From the NCBI RefSeq assembly GCF_005434915.1, contig NZ_SKCG01000003.1, positions 1 to 64,000 on the forward strand: a stretch of DNA of 64,000 nt, written 5' to 3'. The translations under genes were made by a program, and so were the position numbers. Positions 1 through 6,660 of the stretch are shown piece after piece. This stretch comes from Aurantiacibacter suaedae (lineage in GTDB: Bacteria > Pseudomonadota > Alphaproteobacteria > Sphingomonadales > Sphingomonadaceae). The notes under the pieces are model-generated. The model made no database searches. It saw only the letters and a list, made by a program, of their open reading frames with translations, and had not been told where the DNA came from. The stretch's first letter is position 1, and every line of letters begins with the position of its first letter.

Positions 1-472
1 ATTGGGCTGTACCGAAATGCAGGGCTTCTTGTTTTCGAAGGCCTGCTCCGCCGCAGATCTCGCAACGCTATTCAAGTCCCACAAAATCCGGCCTCATACT
101 GAGAGCTGAGGTCATCAAGCGCCCACGCCGCAAAATGTACCGAGAGGAGACTGGCGGATTTCGGTCGCCGAAGCTCAAAAGCTGCCTTTCAGGAAACGAC
201 CCGGTTGAAGGCAATACGCTCGGGCTGGGTTGCTAGGAAGCGACGCCGGGCTCGCCTTCTCTTCCGATCGACACCTTGTGCTCGCGCTTGCTCTCGGAGA
301 ACGGCCTCAAGGCCTCTGGGATCACCTGCCGAAAGCCGCAGCAACCATAGGAATGACGGAAAATATGCATGACAAACAAAGCCACGACTTTGTACCTTCG
401 CCTTGTACCCTGGCGAGGCTCAAAGCGCAGTAAATCCGTTATTTTCTGAAGAATCAGCCCTTTGGAAAAGGC
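1..472. other. Left flank, no recognisable gene
   Basis: I see no convincing gene here. The one open frame of 67 codons (230-433) has no recognisable motif and no good ribosome binding site. Base composition and codon pattern look like degraded or non-coding sequence. It lies outside the putative left attachment site at 473-488, so it may be chromosome or the decayed remains of an older element. Confidence 0.5.
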
Positions 473-488
473 TGGTGCGCTTACAGGA
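473..488. repeat. Candidate left attachment site
   Basis: TGGTGCGCTTACAGGA here matches TGGTGCCGCTTACAGGA at 5995-6011, the 3' end of tRNA-Thr plus CCA, with one base deleted. The 7-mer TGGAAAA precedes both copies, three bases further away on this side. Similarity stops after the repeat. The length and the single indel make this plausible but not proven as the left crossover site. Confidence 0.5.
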
Positions 489-546
489 ACCGCAAAGGTG
501 GCTGGGAGTGCCTAAATTGCAGCCTTCTATGAGTTTCGATTTTGAA

Positions 547-613
547 TTGGCCCCTAAAGCGGCCCCCTAAAATCGTGGATTGGAGCGAACACGTGCGGCC
601 AAGGATGGCCCCC
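547..613. promoter_or_regulatory. Candidate integrase arm sites, left end
   Basis: Three GGCCCC-core motifs occur here: TTGGCCCC (547-554), GGCCCCC (561-567) and TGGCCCCC (606-613). Four more copies lie at 5834-5892 near the other end. Repeated short motifs just inside both ends of an integrase-borne element are typical arm-type binding sites. The assignment is inferred from position and repetition. Confidence 0.4.
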
Positions 614-802
614 GGCCCGGCCGCATCTGGGATGGGCGGGGGAGCAGCACCTTTGAACCCCTCACCAGTTTCACGGATTATTGCGAGCAGCGTCCCGGCT
701 CTTCATAAGTTTGGAGTTATCTATACCGCGTCGAATATGCCGAGCGTTTTACTCGCCTGCCCGCTAGTTTGCCAATGTTCCTACGGAAAGAGGCGAACAC
801 GA

Positions 803-991
803 ATGAATACGGCATATCTTCTGACGGTACGGGAAACCTGCGATGCGCTGCGGATCGGGCGCACGAACGTCTATCGCCTGATAAGCGAAGGCCAGTTGAA
901 GGTGGTCAAGATCGGGAGCGCCACCCGCATCACAACTGCAAGCATCCGGGCGCTTGTCGGCGCGGATGCGGGCGAGGCGGCGAATGATTGA
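803..991 (+). CDS. AlpA/excisionase-type helix-turn-helix protein
   Basis: This 62-residue protein fits the excisionase/MerR-like winged-helix family: an N-terminal helix-turn-helix (L-T-V-R-E-T-C-D-A-L-R-I-G-R-T-N-V-Y), then the typical wing with G-Q-L-K-V-V-K-I-G and a terminal helix. Such proteins act as recombination directionality factors or activate integrase expression. I chose the ATG at 803 because purine-rich GGAAAGAGG lies just upstream and the homology begins there; the open frame continues upstream to 542 with non-conserved sequence. Its stop overlaps the next start by 8 bases, implying translational coupling. It probably controls excision of this element, but no target site is proven. 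Confidence 0.75.
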   Translation: MNTAYLLTVRETCDALRIGRTNVYRLISEGQLKVVKIGSATRITTASIRALVGADAGEAAND

Positions 992-1868
992 CCCGCTGGC
1001 GAACCCGATAGAGGATATTGTGCGTGCGCGGCTGGATTGGGACGCGCCGCTAAGCCTGTGGTGCTGGCAGACGGCCACCGAAACCTTGCTGGAAATCGGG
1101 GTGGAGGTGCCGACGCATGGGGACGCCGCTAAGGCGGGCGCTGTGATCCGAAGGATGAACGGCGGGTATTCTCGGCGCAGTAATGGCCACAATCTGTCGC
1201 TTGTGCCGCCGAAATCGGACGCCTTGCATTCCTACGACGATAACCCCGAATGGACCGAGGCCGATTTTGCGAAGGCGCGCACCGCTGCCGAGGCATTCCC
1301 GCCTGCGGTGATCGGAGCATTCGGCAAAGGTAAACCGGCCCGTCCAGCCGGCAATCGCAAGCCGAACGCTAAGCAATCAGCGAAGGGCCGCGATGTGGTG
1401 AGCGAAACGGGCAGAGCATTCTATTGTGGCATCGTCGAGCGGGGCGAGGATAGCTTTTATATCAGCTTCCCCAATCTGCCGGTCTGTGTTGCCGCCGCCG
1501 ACGATATGCAGGCGCTCGCCACGAGCGCGGAGGCCGTGTTAAAGCTGCACCTGTCTGGAATGCTGGACCACGGCGAAAGCCTGCCCGCGCCAAGCGACCC
1601 GCTGGCAATCGAGGCAGACCCGGACGTTACCGAGGTCGCGCTCCTCATGGTTGGCGCTGACGTGACGCAATCGAAGGTGCGCGTTAACGTGATGTTTGAC
1701 CGGGCGTTGCTGGCCGCCATCGACGCGGCGAGCGCCAACCGCTCGCGCTTTCTGGCGGACGCGGCACGCGAGAAGCTGGCCGGGGTGGTAGAGCATGACG
1801 CCAAAGGGATTGCAGGCAGCCCGCAAGTTGAGTGCGATGACGACGAAAAACGTTTCGGAAGCGGCTAG
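984..1868 (+). CDS. Protein with unknown N-terminal domain and C-terminal HicB-like domain
   Basis: The protein has 294 residues. Residues 1-80 form a Trp- and Leu-rich domain I do not recognise. Residues 81-143 are a low-complexity linker. Residues 145-270 resemble the HicB antitoxin: a partly degraded RNase H-like fold (F-Y-C-G-I-V-E-R-G followed by Y-I-S-F-P-N-L-P) and then a ribbon-helix-helix-like end (V-R-V-N-V-M-F-D-R through S-R-F-L-A-D-A-A). HicB normally pairs with a HicA toxin of about 60 residues; none is visible nearby. I chose the ATG at 984, which overlaps the excisionase stop; an alternative ATG is at 954. It may be an orphan antitoxin or a DNA-binding regulator of the element. 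Confidence 0.65.
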   Translation: MIDPLANPIEDIVRARLDWDAPLSLWCWQTATETLLEIGVEVPTHGDAAKAGAVIRRMNGGYSRRSNGHNLSLVPPKSDALHSYDDNPEWTEADFAKARTAAEAFPPAVIGAFGKGKPARPAGNRKPNAKQSAKGRDVVSETGRAFYCGIVERGEDSFYISFPNLPVCVAAADDMQALATSAEAVLKLHLSGMLDHGESLPAPSDPLAIEADPDVTEVALLMVGADVTQSKVRVNVMFDRALLAAIDAASANRSRFLADAAREKLAGVVEHDAKGIAGSPQVECDDDEKRFGSG

Positions 1869-1908
1869 GAAGGCCGACTGCGCCTAAGCCCAATGCCGAG
1901 AAGTGCCA

Positions 1909-2931
1909 TTAGCGGCGCTTTCCGGTAATTTCCTTCTGCGTGGCCTTAATCTCCGCGATTGCTTTATCTGCTTCCTCGTGCCTCAGCCGTTTTTGCTCAG
2001 CTTTGTATTTGCCATATTCAAGTTCGGCGTGGCGCTTAGCATCTACCATCTTCACACGGCCGCCGCCTCGCAAAACGACACGACCGAGGCCTCTTAGTTG
2101 TGTATCAAAAAGACTGGACGCTTCATCCATCGTCCTTAGCCGTCCCATATCCATTTGGTCTTCAAAGATATCTAGCAGGATCACAGTAAGGCGATTAAGT
2201 TCTTTGATTTCGGACTCGCCGAGAAAATTTTTTGAAACAGTGACGTCTGCCTTTCGGATGTTCTCGTTCGGCCAAGTTCGCAAACCCATATTGGGCTCTT
2301 TAGCGTTGGCTCGCGCTCGCAACACTTCCGCAGGAGTGTTCGAGCAAACTGCGTGGACGAGCTTTGCTTGTGTATTGCGGTAAAACTCATGCCACTCATC
2401 AGACTGGCCATCATAGTCCTGGCACATTGCACAGATAGAGCGAAGCTCTCGATAGACATTCGCCTCATCCGCACGAATGTCGCGGATAATCTCTTTCAGT
2501 TCCGCGATACGATCTCGGTTCTCCGGAGCCTTCAAGCGCGGTGCATCCACAACAAATCCCTTCGTGGCGAATTGAACGAGCTTCTCGGTTGCCCATCTGC
2601 GGAAAAGGGTGGCTTGCTTGGAGGCGACACGGTAGCCAACCGATATAACCATATCCAAACTGTACAACTTTACAGGCTTGGTCGAGGTAGCAATTTGCGC
2701 TTTATGCAAATTGCTCTCGTCAAGCTCACCCTCATCCAAAATGCTGTTGATGTGTCGGGATATCGTCGAGACGTCACGCCCAAAAAGCTCAGCGATCTGC
2801 GCCTGTGTCATCCACAGGCTATCACCCTCGTAGCTGACTTCTACGTGGGTGCCAGTTCCATCACCGTAGATTAGAAACCGACTGCCGGTGCTCTCATCTT
2901 CATGAAGCTGTACGGGCTCTAAGTTTGACAT
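1909..2931 (-). CDS. rhuM: RhuM family protein
   Basis: The 340-residue product matches the RhuM family, first named in a Salmonella pathogenicity island and widespread on mobile elements, often next to restriction or defence genes. The family core is visible from about residue 30: W-M-T-Q-A-Q-I-A-E-L-F-G, then V-S-T-I-S-R-H-I, then the Y-S-L-D-M-V-I-S-V-G-Y-R-V and R-R-W-A-T segments. The C-terminal third is charged and helical. The ATG at 2931 is preceded by GAGGTAG; a longer frame to 3054 lacks similarity. The biochemical function of the family is unknown. It is the clearest cargo gene of the element and could be a defence or host-interaction factor. Confidence 0.85.
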   Translation of the reverse strand: MSNLEPVQLHEDESTGSRFLIYGDGTGTHVEVSYEGDSLWMTQAQIAELFGRDVSTISRHINSILDEGELDESNLHKAQIATSTKPVKLYSLDMVISVGYRVASKQATLFRRWATEKLVQFATKGFVVDAPRLKAPENRDRIAELKEIIRDIRADEANVYRELRSICAMCQDYDGQSDEWHEFYRNTQAKLVHAVCSNTPAEVLRARANAKEPNMGLRTWPNENIRKADVTVSKNFLGESEIKELNRLTVILLDIFEDQMDMGRLRTMDEASSLFDTQLRGLGRVVLRGGGRVKMVDAKRHAELEYGKYKAEQKRLRHEEADKAIAEIKATQKEITGKRR

Positions 2932-3070
2932 GCTACCTCGCGAATCGAACGAATAGAGAACGTACGAGGCCCCATCTGAGACGCCAAGGGATCGCAAACG
3001 TTTTCCACCGGCGCATTTCGCCAGCATCATACCGCCCGACGGCTGACCCGCCACCGATCTGGGACGAATG

Positions 3071-3094
3071 ACCCGGCCGCCGCGCCGGGTTTTT
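3071..3094 (+). terminator. Terminator-like hairpin
   Basis: ACCCGGC (3071-3077) pairs with GCCGGGT (3084-3090) across a 6-nt loop and is followed by TTTT, so it reads as an intrinsic terminator on the + strand. No + strand gene ends just upstream, because rhuM runs the other way. It may end a short antisense or leader transcript, or protect the rhuM promoter from read-through. Confidence 0.45.
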
Positions 3095-3193
3095 CACGTC
3101 CGCCCCTCGCGCCAGTGCGTTTAAACGCCGCGCCCACCGCCGCCGGCCGGCCCGGCCCTCGCGCCAGCGGGAAGCATAGGCCGGCGAGGGGGT

Positions 3194-3465
3194 GCGGGGT
3201 GTAGGGTTGCCTACACCCCGCCGCCATCGGTCTAAATGACGGGAATTGCGGGGGAAAGCGCGCGCAGGGGTGGCAGGGGGTGTAGGGGGTGCAGCAACTT
3301 TCCCATGTTATCCCCTGTTTCCCCCTCTCCCTTTTAAACTTAGTAAAGCTTCTAAAAGCCTACACCCCCCTACACCCCGCCCCCTTCTAAGTCTTAAGTG
3401 TCTGATTTAATGGAAACGCTTTGGGGGTGTAGGCTATCAAGCAGCCCACACCCCGCCTACACCCC
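3194..3465. repeat. Cluster of TACACCCC repeats with a perfect hairpin
   Basis: The octamer TACACCCC or its complement occurs at 3196-3203, 3212-3219, 3277-3284, 3361-3368, 3371-3378, 3424-3431 and 3458-3465, with a near-copy CACACCCC just before the last. The first two form a perfect 12-bp hairpin (3194-3205 with 3210-3221, loop GTTG). The gene-free stretch 2932-3561 is otherwise a mix of GC-rich and T-rich sequence. Repeats in both orientations suggest a protein binding array, perhaps an origin, a transfer-related site or a control region for the divergent rhuM and Mor-like genes. Confidence 0.6.
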
Positions 3466-3561
3466 TGACCGCGCCGCGCCTTATAGATAACTCGCGGCAT
3501 TCGCGATTCAGGTTGCCGTCAACAATCTTTAGAACCGTCGGGCATTCAATGAGGGGCACCG

Positions 3562-3960
3562 ATGGCAACGCCGGACAACTTCCGAGAAATCGCGGACGTG
3601 ATTGGCGAGGATAACGCCGTGCGGCTTATCGAGGCGCTGCCCACCTATCGCGAGCGGGCTAGCAACTATTCGAGCGAGCGCGCCTTGCTCTATGTGCCCA
3701 AGCGCATCCGGCCCGATCATCACCTTGCGAAAATTCTAGGGCAGGAACTTGCGGACAAGCTGGCCGAGGGTTTCGGCGGGGAAATGCTCAAGCCTGCCAA
3801 CGCGCGGACGGCTCGCCGAATTGTCCGCGACAAGCTGATTAGACGCCGGGCGAATGACGGGGGCGCGCGCATTCCCGACCTGTCGCGCGCCTTCCACCTG
3901 ACCGAGCGCCAAATTCGCAACATCGTGAGGCGGCGCGAGGTGGTGGGCCATCAGTTATAG
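3562..3960 (+). CDS. Mor-like transcription activator
   Basis: This 132-residue protein resembles the Mor/C activator family of phage Mu and its relatives. The N-terminal half has the repeated pattern I-A-D-V-I-G-E-D-N-A-V-R-L-I-E-A followed by L-A-K-I-L-G-Q-E-L-A-D-K-L-A-E-G-F-G-G, typical of the Mor dimerisation region. The C-terminus is a helix-turn-helix (I-P-D-L-S-R-A-F-H-L-T-E-R-Q-I-R-N-I-V-R). It starts at ATG 3562. Family members activate middle or late phage operons, and satellites can use them to respond to a helper. It sits immediately downstream of the TACACCCC repeat field, which could contain its binding sites. The target is unknown. Confidence 0.65.
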   Translation: MATPDNFREIADVIGEDNAVRLIEALPTYRERASNYSSERALLYVPKRIRPDHHLAKILGQELADKLAEGFGGEMLKPANARTARRIVRDKLIRRRANDGGARIPDLSRAFHLTERQIRNIVRRREVVGHQL

Positions 3961-4157
3961 CGCTGGCGATGAAACAAACTGCGTGTCGGCTGGAACCGGC
4001 AGTGTTGAATGAGGTGCGCCAGCTGCCAACGGGATAGCGCCGCACAAGGCGACGCGAACCGGGGGAGCGGGACAACGCGACTGGCGCGCCCCGCCGAGCC
4101 GTCGCCGCTCTGGAAATCGGCCGGCAGGAATAACGCGAATATCCGGCCATGCCCGGC

Positions 4158-4397
4158 CTAGCGAACTGACCCGGTTTTGGGATGATAGTTGCACTCGTCC
4201 AACCGCGCGCGGAGCCGGTTGCCCGCAAATTGGCTAGGCTGGCCGGGAGTGCGACGGTTTGGTGCGGTCGTTATTTCGCCGCCCTTCTTGAAGTCGAACG
4301 CCATCGCGCGAAGCGTGTTGCCAAGGTCATGGCGGCCCCATGCATCGGCGTCCTGTGCTGCTTCAAACAGCACCGCAACAACGCAGTCGCGGGTCAC
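4158..4397 (-). pseudogene. Small hypothetical protein, possibly frameshifted at its start
   Basis: The 79-codon frame beginning at GTG 4397 has good coding character (regular G/C third positions) and encodes a charged protein with W-G-R-H-D-L-G-N and a Pro/Arg-rich end. GTG 4397 has only a weak ribosome site. A much better one, AGAAGGAAAGACC, precedes an ATG at 4434 in another frame; that frame closes after about 23 codons. A one-base shift between 4434 and 4397 would join the good start to the good body. I recognise no family. It lies downstream of the integrase in the same orientation. Bases 3961-4157 and 4398-4574 hold nothing else I can support. Confidence 0.4.
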
Positions 4398-4574
4398 GCG
4401 GTTGCTGCCTATTCTTTGCGATATATGCCGTCATCAGGTCTTTCCTTCTCATTATGCGCACGGCTTTGCTGTCCGGGCCGTGGCAGGTCCGGTTGACGGG
4501 GAAGGTCCCCGGCGATTGTGATGTTAAGGTTTCGGGCGCTTCCGGTTGGCGAGCGCGCCCGCTAGGCTATCGGG

Positions 4575-5792
4575 CTATCCCGTGCCGCGCTCTGGGAATG
4601 GCACGATCTCGGCGCCGTTGCGGAGCGTATCGAGGTGGTCGCTCCACCATTGGGCCATCTCCACCCGCTCTTCCCAGCGCTCGCCCCGGTCGTAGGGCCT
4701 GCGTGATCCGTCGTTCTCGACATGGGCAAGCGCGCGTTCGATAGCGTCTGGCGACCACTTGCCGCTTTCGTTCAGCAGCGTGGAGGCCATGGCGCGGAAG
4801 CCGTGGCCGGTCATTTCGTCGCTGGAATAGCCCAGCCGTCGCAAACCGGCGTTGATAGTGTTTTCGCTCATGGGCCGGGTGCGGGTGCGCACCGAGGGAA
4901 AGACGTAGCCAGCCAGGCCGGTGATGGACCGTATCTCTTGCAAGATCGCCACAGCCTGCCGCGAGAGCGGTACGCGGTGGTCCCTGCGCATCTTCGTTTT
5001 CTCGGCTGGGATGATCCACAGGGCATCGTCCAGCGCGATTTCATCCCATTGGGCGTGGCGCAGTTCGCCGGGCCGCACAAACACGTGAGGAGCCAATTGT
5101 AGCGCCAGCCGGGTAATGCCCATGCCTTCGTAGCCGTCAATCGAGCGTAGCAACTCTCCGACTCGCACCGGATCAAGGATGGCGGCGAAGTGCTGCACCT
5201 TGGGCGAAGTCAGGGCGCCGCGCAGGTCGCGGGTAGGATCGGACGCCAGCCGGGCCGTGGCGATGGCGTGGCGGAACACGCGGCTGGCGAGTTGGAGTAA
5301 ACGGTTGGCGGTTTCGTGCTTGCCCCGCACATCGAAGCGCCGAACCACTGCCAACACCTCTGGGGCGGTAATGTCCGACACGGGGAGGGTGCCGAGCGCA
5401 GGATTAAGGACTGACAGGAAGTATTCCGTTTTCTCGACCGTGCGCGGGGCCATGCCCTCGCGCTTGCGCTTTTCGAGCAGTTCCTTGGCGATTTCCCCGA
5501 AGGTGTGGCCAGCCGCTTCCCGTGCCCGCAGCTTCGCGCGCTGCTTCTCCCGCGACGGGTCTTGACCGTCGGCAATCAATTCGCGCGCCTCATCGCGCTT
5601 CTGGCGGGCCTTGCTTAGGCTCACATCTGGATAGGCGCCAAGGCTCAGTTTCTTTTCGCGGCCGTGGATCCAGTATTTCACCTTCCAAAGCTTCCCGCCG
5701 CTCGGTTGGACCAAAAGGAATAGCCCCCGCTCGTCGCCCATTTTGTAAGGCTTCGCGCGTGGCTTGGCGTTCCTGAGCGCAATGTCGGTCAA
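4575..5792 (-). CDS. int: Tyrosine recombinase (site-specific integrase)
   Basis: The 405-residue protein is a P4-type integrase. Residues 1-90 match the arm-binding DUF4102 domain (A-L-R-N-A-K-P, then L-F-L-L-V-Q-P-S-G-G-K-L-W). A central SAM-like core-binding domain covers about 95-190. The catalytic domain covers about 205-390, with R240 (F-V-R-P-G-E-L-R), H330/R333 (H-G-F-R), H357 (A-H-V-E) and the nucleophile Y367 in R-R-P-Y-D-R-G. All key residues are present, so it is likely active. The start is a TTG at 5792 with a poor ribosome site; no ATG lies upstream in frame. It should integrate the element at the adjacent tRNA-Thr 3' end. Confidence 0.93.
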   Translation of the reverse strand: MTDIALRNAKPRAKPYKMGDERGLFLLVQPSGGKLWKVKYWIHGREKKLSLGAYPDVSLSKARQKRDEARELIADGQDPSREKQRAKLRAREAAGHTFGEIAKELLEKRKREGMAPRTVEKTEYFLSVLNPALGTLPVSDITAPEVLAVVRRFDVRGKHETANRLLQLASRVFRHAIATARLASDPTRDLRGALTSPKVQHFAAILDPVRVGELLRSIDGYEGMGITRLALQLAPHVFVRPGELRHAQWDEIALDDALWIIPAEKTKMRRDHRVPLSRQAVAILQEIRSITGLAGYVFPSVRTRTRPMSENTINAGLRRLGYSSDEMTGHGFRAMASTLLNESGKWSPDAIERALAHVENDGSRRPYDRGERWEERVEMAQWWSDHLDTLRNGAEIVPFPERGTG

Positions 5793-5833
5793 AGGATGTG
5801 GCCGCGCCCTTCCGAAATATCCGCCCCAAGGTG

Positions 5834-5892
5834 GGGGCCAATTGACGGGACCGCTTTCGGCTGGCCCCCGGCTTGGCCCCGTTTGGGGGCCA
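5834..5892. promoter_or_regulatory. Candidate integrase arm sites, right end
   Basis: Four GGCCCC-core motifs lie between the integrase start and the tRNA: GGGGCCAA (5834-5841), TGGCCCCC (5862-5869), TTGGCCCC (5873-5880) and GGGGGCCA (5885-5892). The 8-mer TTGGCCCC recurs exactly at 547-554 near the left end. Position and repetition suggest arm-type integrase sites that may also repress the integrase promoter. Confidence 0.45.
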
Positions 5893-5994
5893 GATGCTGG
5901 CGGACGCGTTCGAACGCTGGCGGTCGCTAAAGCCGCAAATGTCAGGGATTTCCGGGGGTGTCCAGCCGGGAACGAACGTCCGTGAACTGGAAAA

Positions 5995-6011
5995 TGGTGC
6001 CGCTTACAGGA
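5995..6011. repeat. Candidate right attachment site inside tRNA-Thr
   Basis: This is the 3' end of tRNA-Thr (CCA, discriminator, acceptor strand and the start of the T arm). Sequence TGGTGCCGCTTACAGGA is matched at 473-488 with one deletion. The tRNA remains intact on this side, as expected when an element re-supplies the tRNA end on integration. Confidence 0.5.
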
Positions 6012-6070
6012 CTCGAACCTGTGACCCCATCATTACGAATGATGTGCTCTACCAACTGAGCTAAAGCGGC
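5995..6070 (-). tRNA. tRNA-Thr (CGU anticodon)
   Basis: The reverse strand folds as a full cloverleaf: acceptor GCCGCTT with AAGCGGC, D arm GCTC...GAGC, anticodon stem CATCA/TGATG with loop TTCGTAA, a T arm containing GGTTCGAGTCC, and encoded CCA. The anticodon CGT reads ACG codons. Its 3' end is the probable integration site of the neighbouring element. Confidence 0.97.
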
Positions 6071-6128
6071 GCTCATCGTCCTTTAGGTTCACACGCAGCG
6101 GGCCGCAACGCGCAAACTTACAAGGAAG

Positions 6129-6202
6129 TGGAGGCCCGAGCCGGAATCGAACCGGCGTGCAAGGATTTGCAGTCCTCTGCGTAACCACTCCGCCATCGGG
6201 CC
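6129..6202 (-). tRNA. tRNA-Cys (GCA anticodon)
   Basis: The reverse strand has acceptor GGCCCGA paired with TCGGGCC, anticodon loop CTGCAAA, the T-arm motif GGTTCGATTCC, and encoded CCA. It lies 58 bp upstream of tRNA-Thr in the same direction, so the two are probably co-transcribed. Confidence 0.97.
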
Positions 6203-6296
6203 GGAAGGCGCGCCAACTAGCGAATGCCGGAGCTTTGCGCAATGCCTTTGATTGCTTGCAGCATCTTTCTCGCTCCCGTGCGCAATCGGGCGAACG

Positions 6297-6330
6297 CAAA
6301 AGGGGCGCCAGTTTCCTGACGCCCCTTTTG
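6297..6330. terminator. Bidirectional intrinsic terminator
   Basis: CAAAAGGGGCG (6297-6307) and CGCCCCTTTTG (6320-6330) form a perfect 11-bp stem with T-rich ends in both directions. It ends the csbD transcript on the minus strand and separates it from the tRNA genes. Confidence 0.8.
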
Positions 6331-6351
6331 ATATGGTGTTGAAGAGTTCGC

Positions 6352-6522
6352 TCAGATCTTGTCGCCGAGCGCGCCTTCTACTTCACCCTTCAGATTTTGG
6401 GCCTGACCCTTGGTCTTCTGCGCCTTGCCTTCAGCGCGGGTTTCCGGATCGTTCGACTGTTCCTTCACCGAACCCGCAACCTGGTTGCCGAGGCCCTTGG
6501 CTTTATCTGTAAGTTCACCCAT
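6352..6522 (-). CDS. csbD: CsbD-family stress protein
   Basis: This 56-residue, highly hydrophilic protein matches the CsbD family (M-G-E-L-T-D-K-A-K-G-L-G-N-Q, then A-E-G-K-A-Q-K-T-K-G, ending A-L-G-D-K-I). The molecular role is unknown; family members are strongly induced by the general stress response. It is a single-gene unit. A GGAG ribosome site lies about 7 bases before the ATG, an exact EcfG-type promoter is about 50 bp upstream, and a strong terminator follows 22 bp after the stop. This arrangement fits a highly expressed stress gene under PhyR/EcfG control. Confidence 0.9.
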   Translation of the reverse strand: MGELTDKAKGLGNQVAGSVKEQSNDPETRAEGKAQKTKGQAQNLKGEVEGALGDKI

Positions 6523-6571
6523 TTCGGATCTCCTTCATATCGGGCAGGCAGCGTGCCTGTCTTACCCAATC

Positions 6572-6596
6572 AACGAGGCGAGCGAGCGCATGTTCC
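6572..6596 (-). promoter_or_regulatory. EcfG-type stress promoter of csbD
   Basis: On the minus strand this reads GGAAC, 16 bases, CGTT, the -35/-10 pattern known for the alphaproteobacterial general-stress sigma factor EcfG. The -10 lies 49 bp before the csbD ATG. The same pattern with the same spacing precedes phyR and the lipoprotein gene at 15791. Confidence 0.8.
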
Positions 6597-6660
6597 ATCG
6601 TTGGTGAGCATTTGCGCCCAGCCGAAGGATGGGGGCGACGTACCGGGCTTGTTCGGCTGC

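Larger units (their letters stand above)
473..6011. mobile_element. Putative 5.5-kb integrative element in tRNA-Thr
   Basis: The element is bounded on the right by the 3' end of tRNA-Thr(CGU) and on the left by a near-copy of that 3' end (473-488). The tyrosine integrase gene sits next to the tRNA, as is usual for tRNA-targeted islands. Between the ends lie an excisionase-like gene, a gene with a HicB-like domain, rhuM, a Mor-like regulator, a small ORF and a repeat-rich gene-free region. No replication, relaxase, capsid or portal gene is visible. It therefore looks like a minimal or satellite-type element rather than a complete phage or conjugative element. The boundaries are inferred from an imperfect repeat. 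Confidence 0.65.

Noticed and set aside
230-433. 67-codon open frame in the left flank
   Set aside because: No ribosome site, no motif and poor codon pattern.
803-1868. A hicAB toxin-antitoxin pair
   Set aside because: The small gene upstream is an excisionase-type helix-turn-helix protein, not a HicA double-stranded RNA-binding toxin.
3194-3465. CRISPR array
   Set aside because: Repeats are only 8 bases, irregularly spaced and in both orientations, and no cas gene is present.
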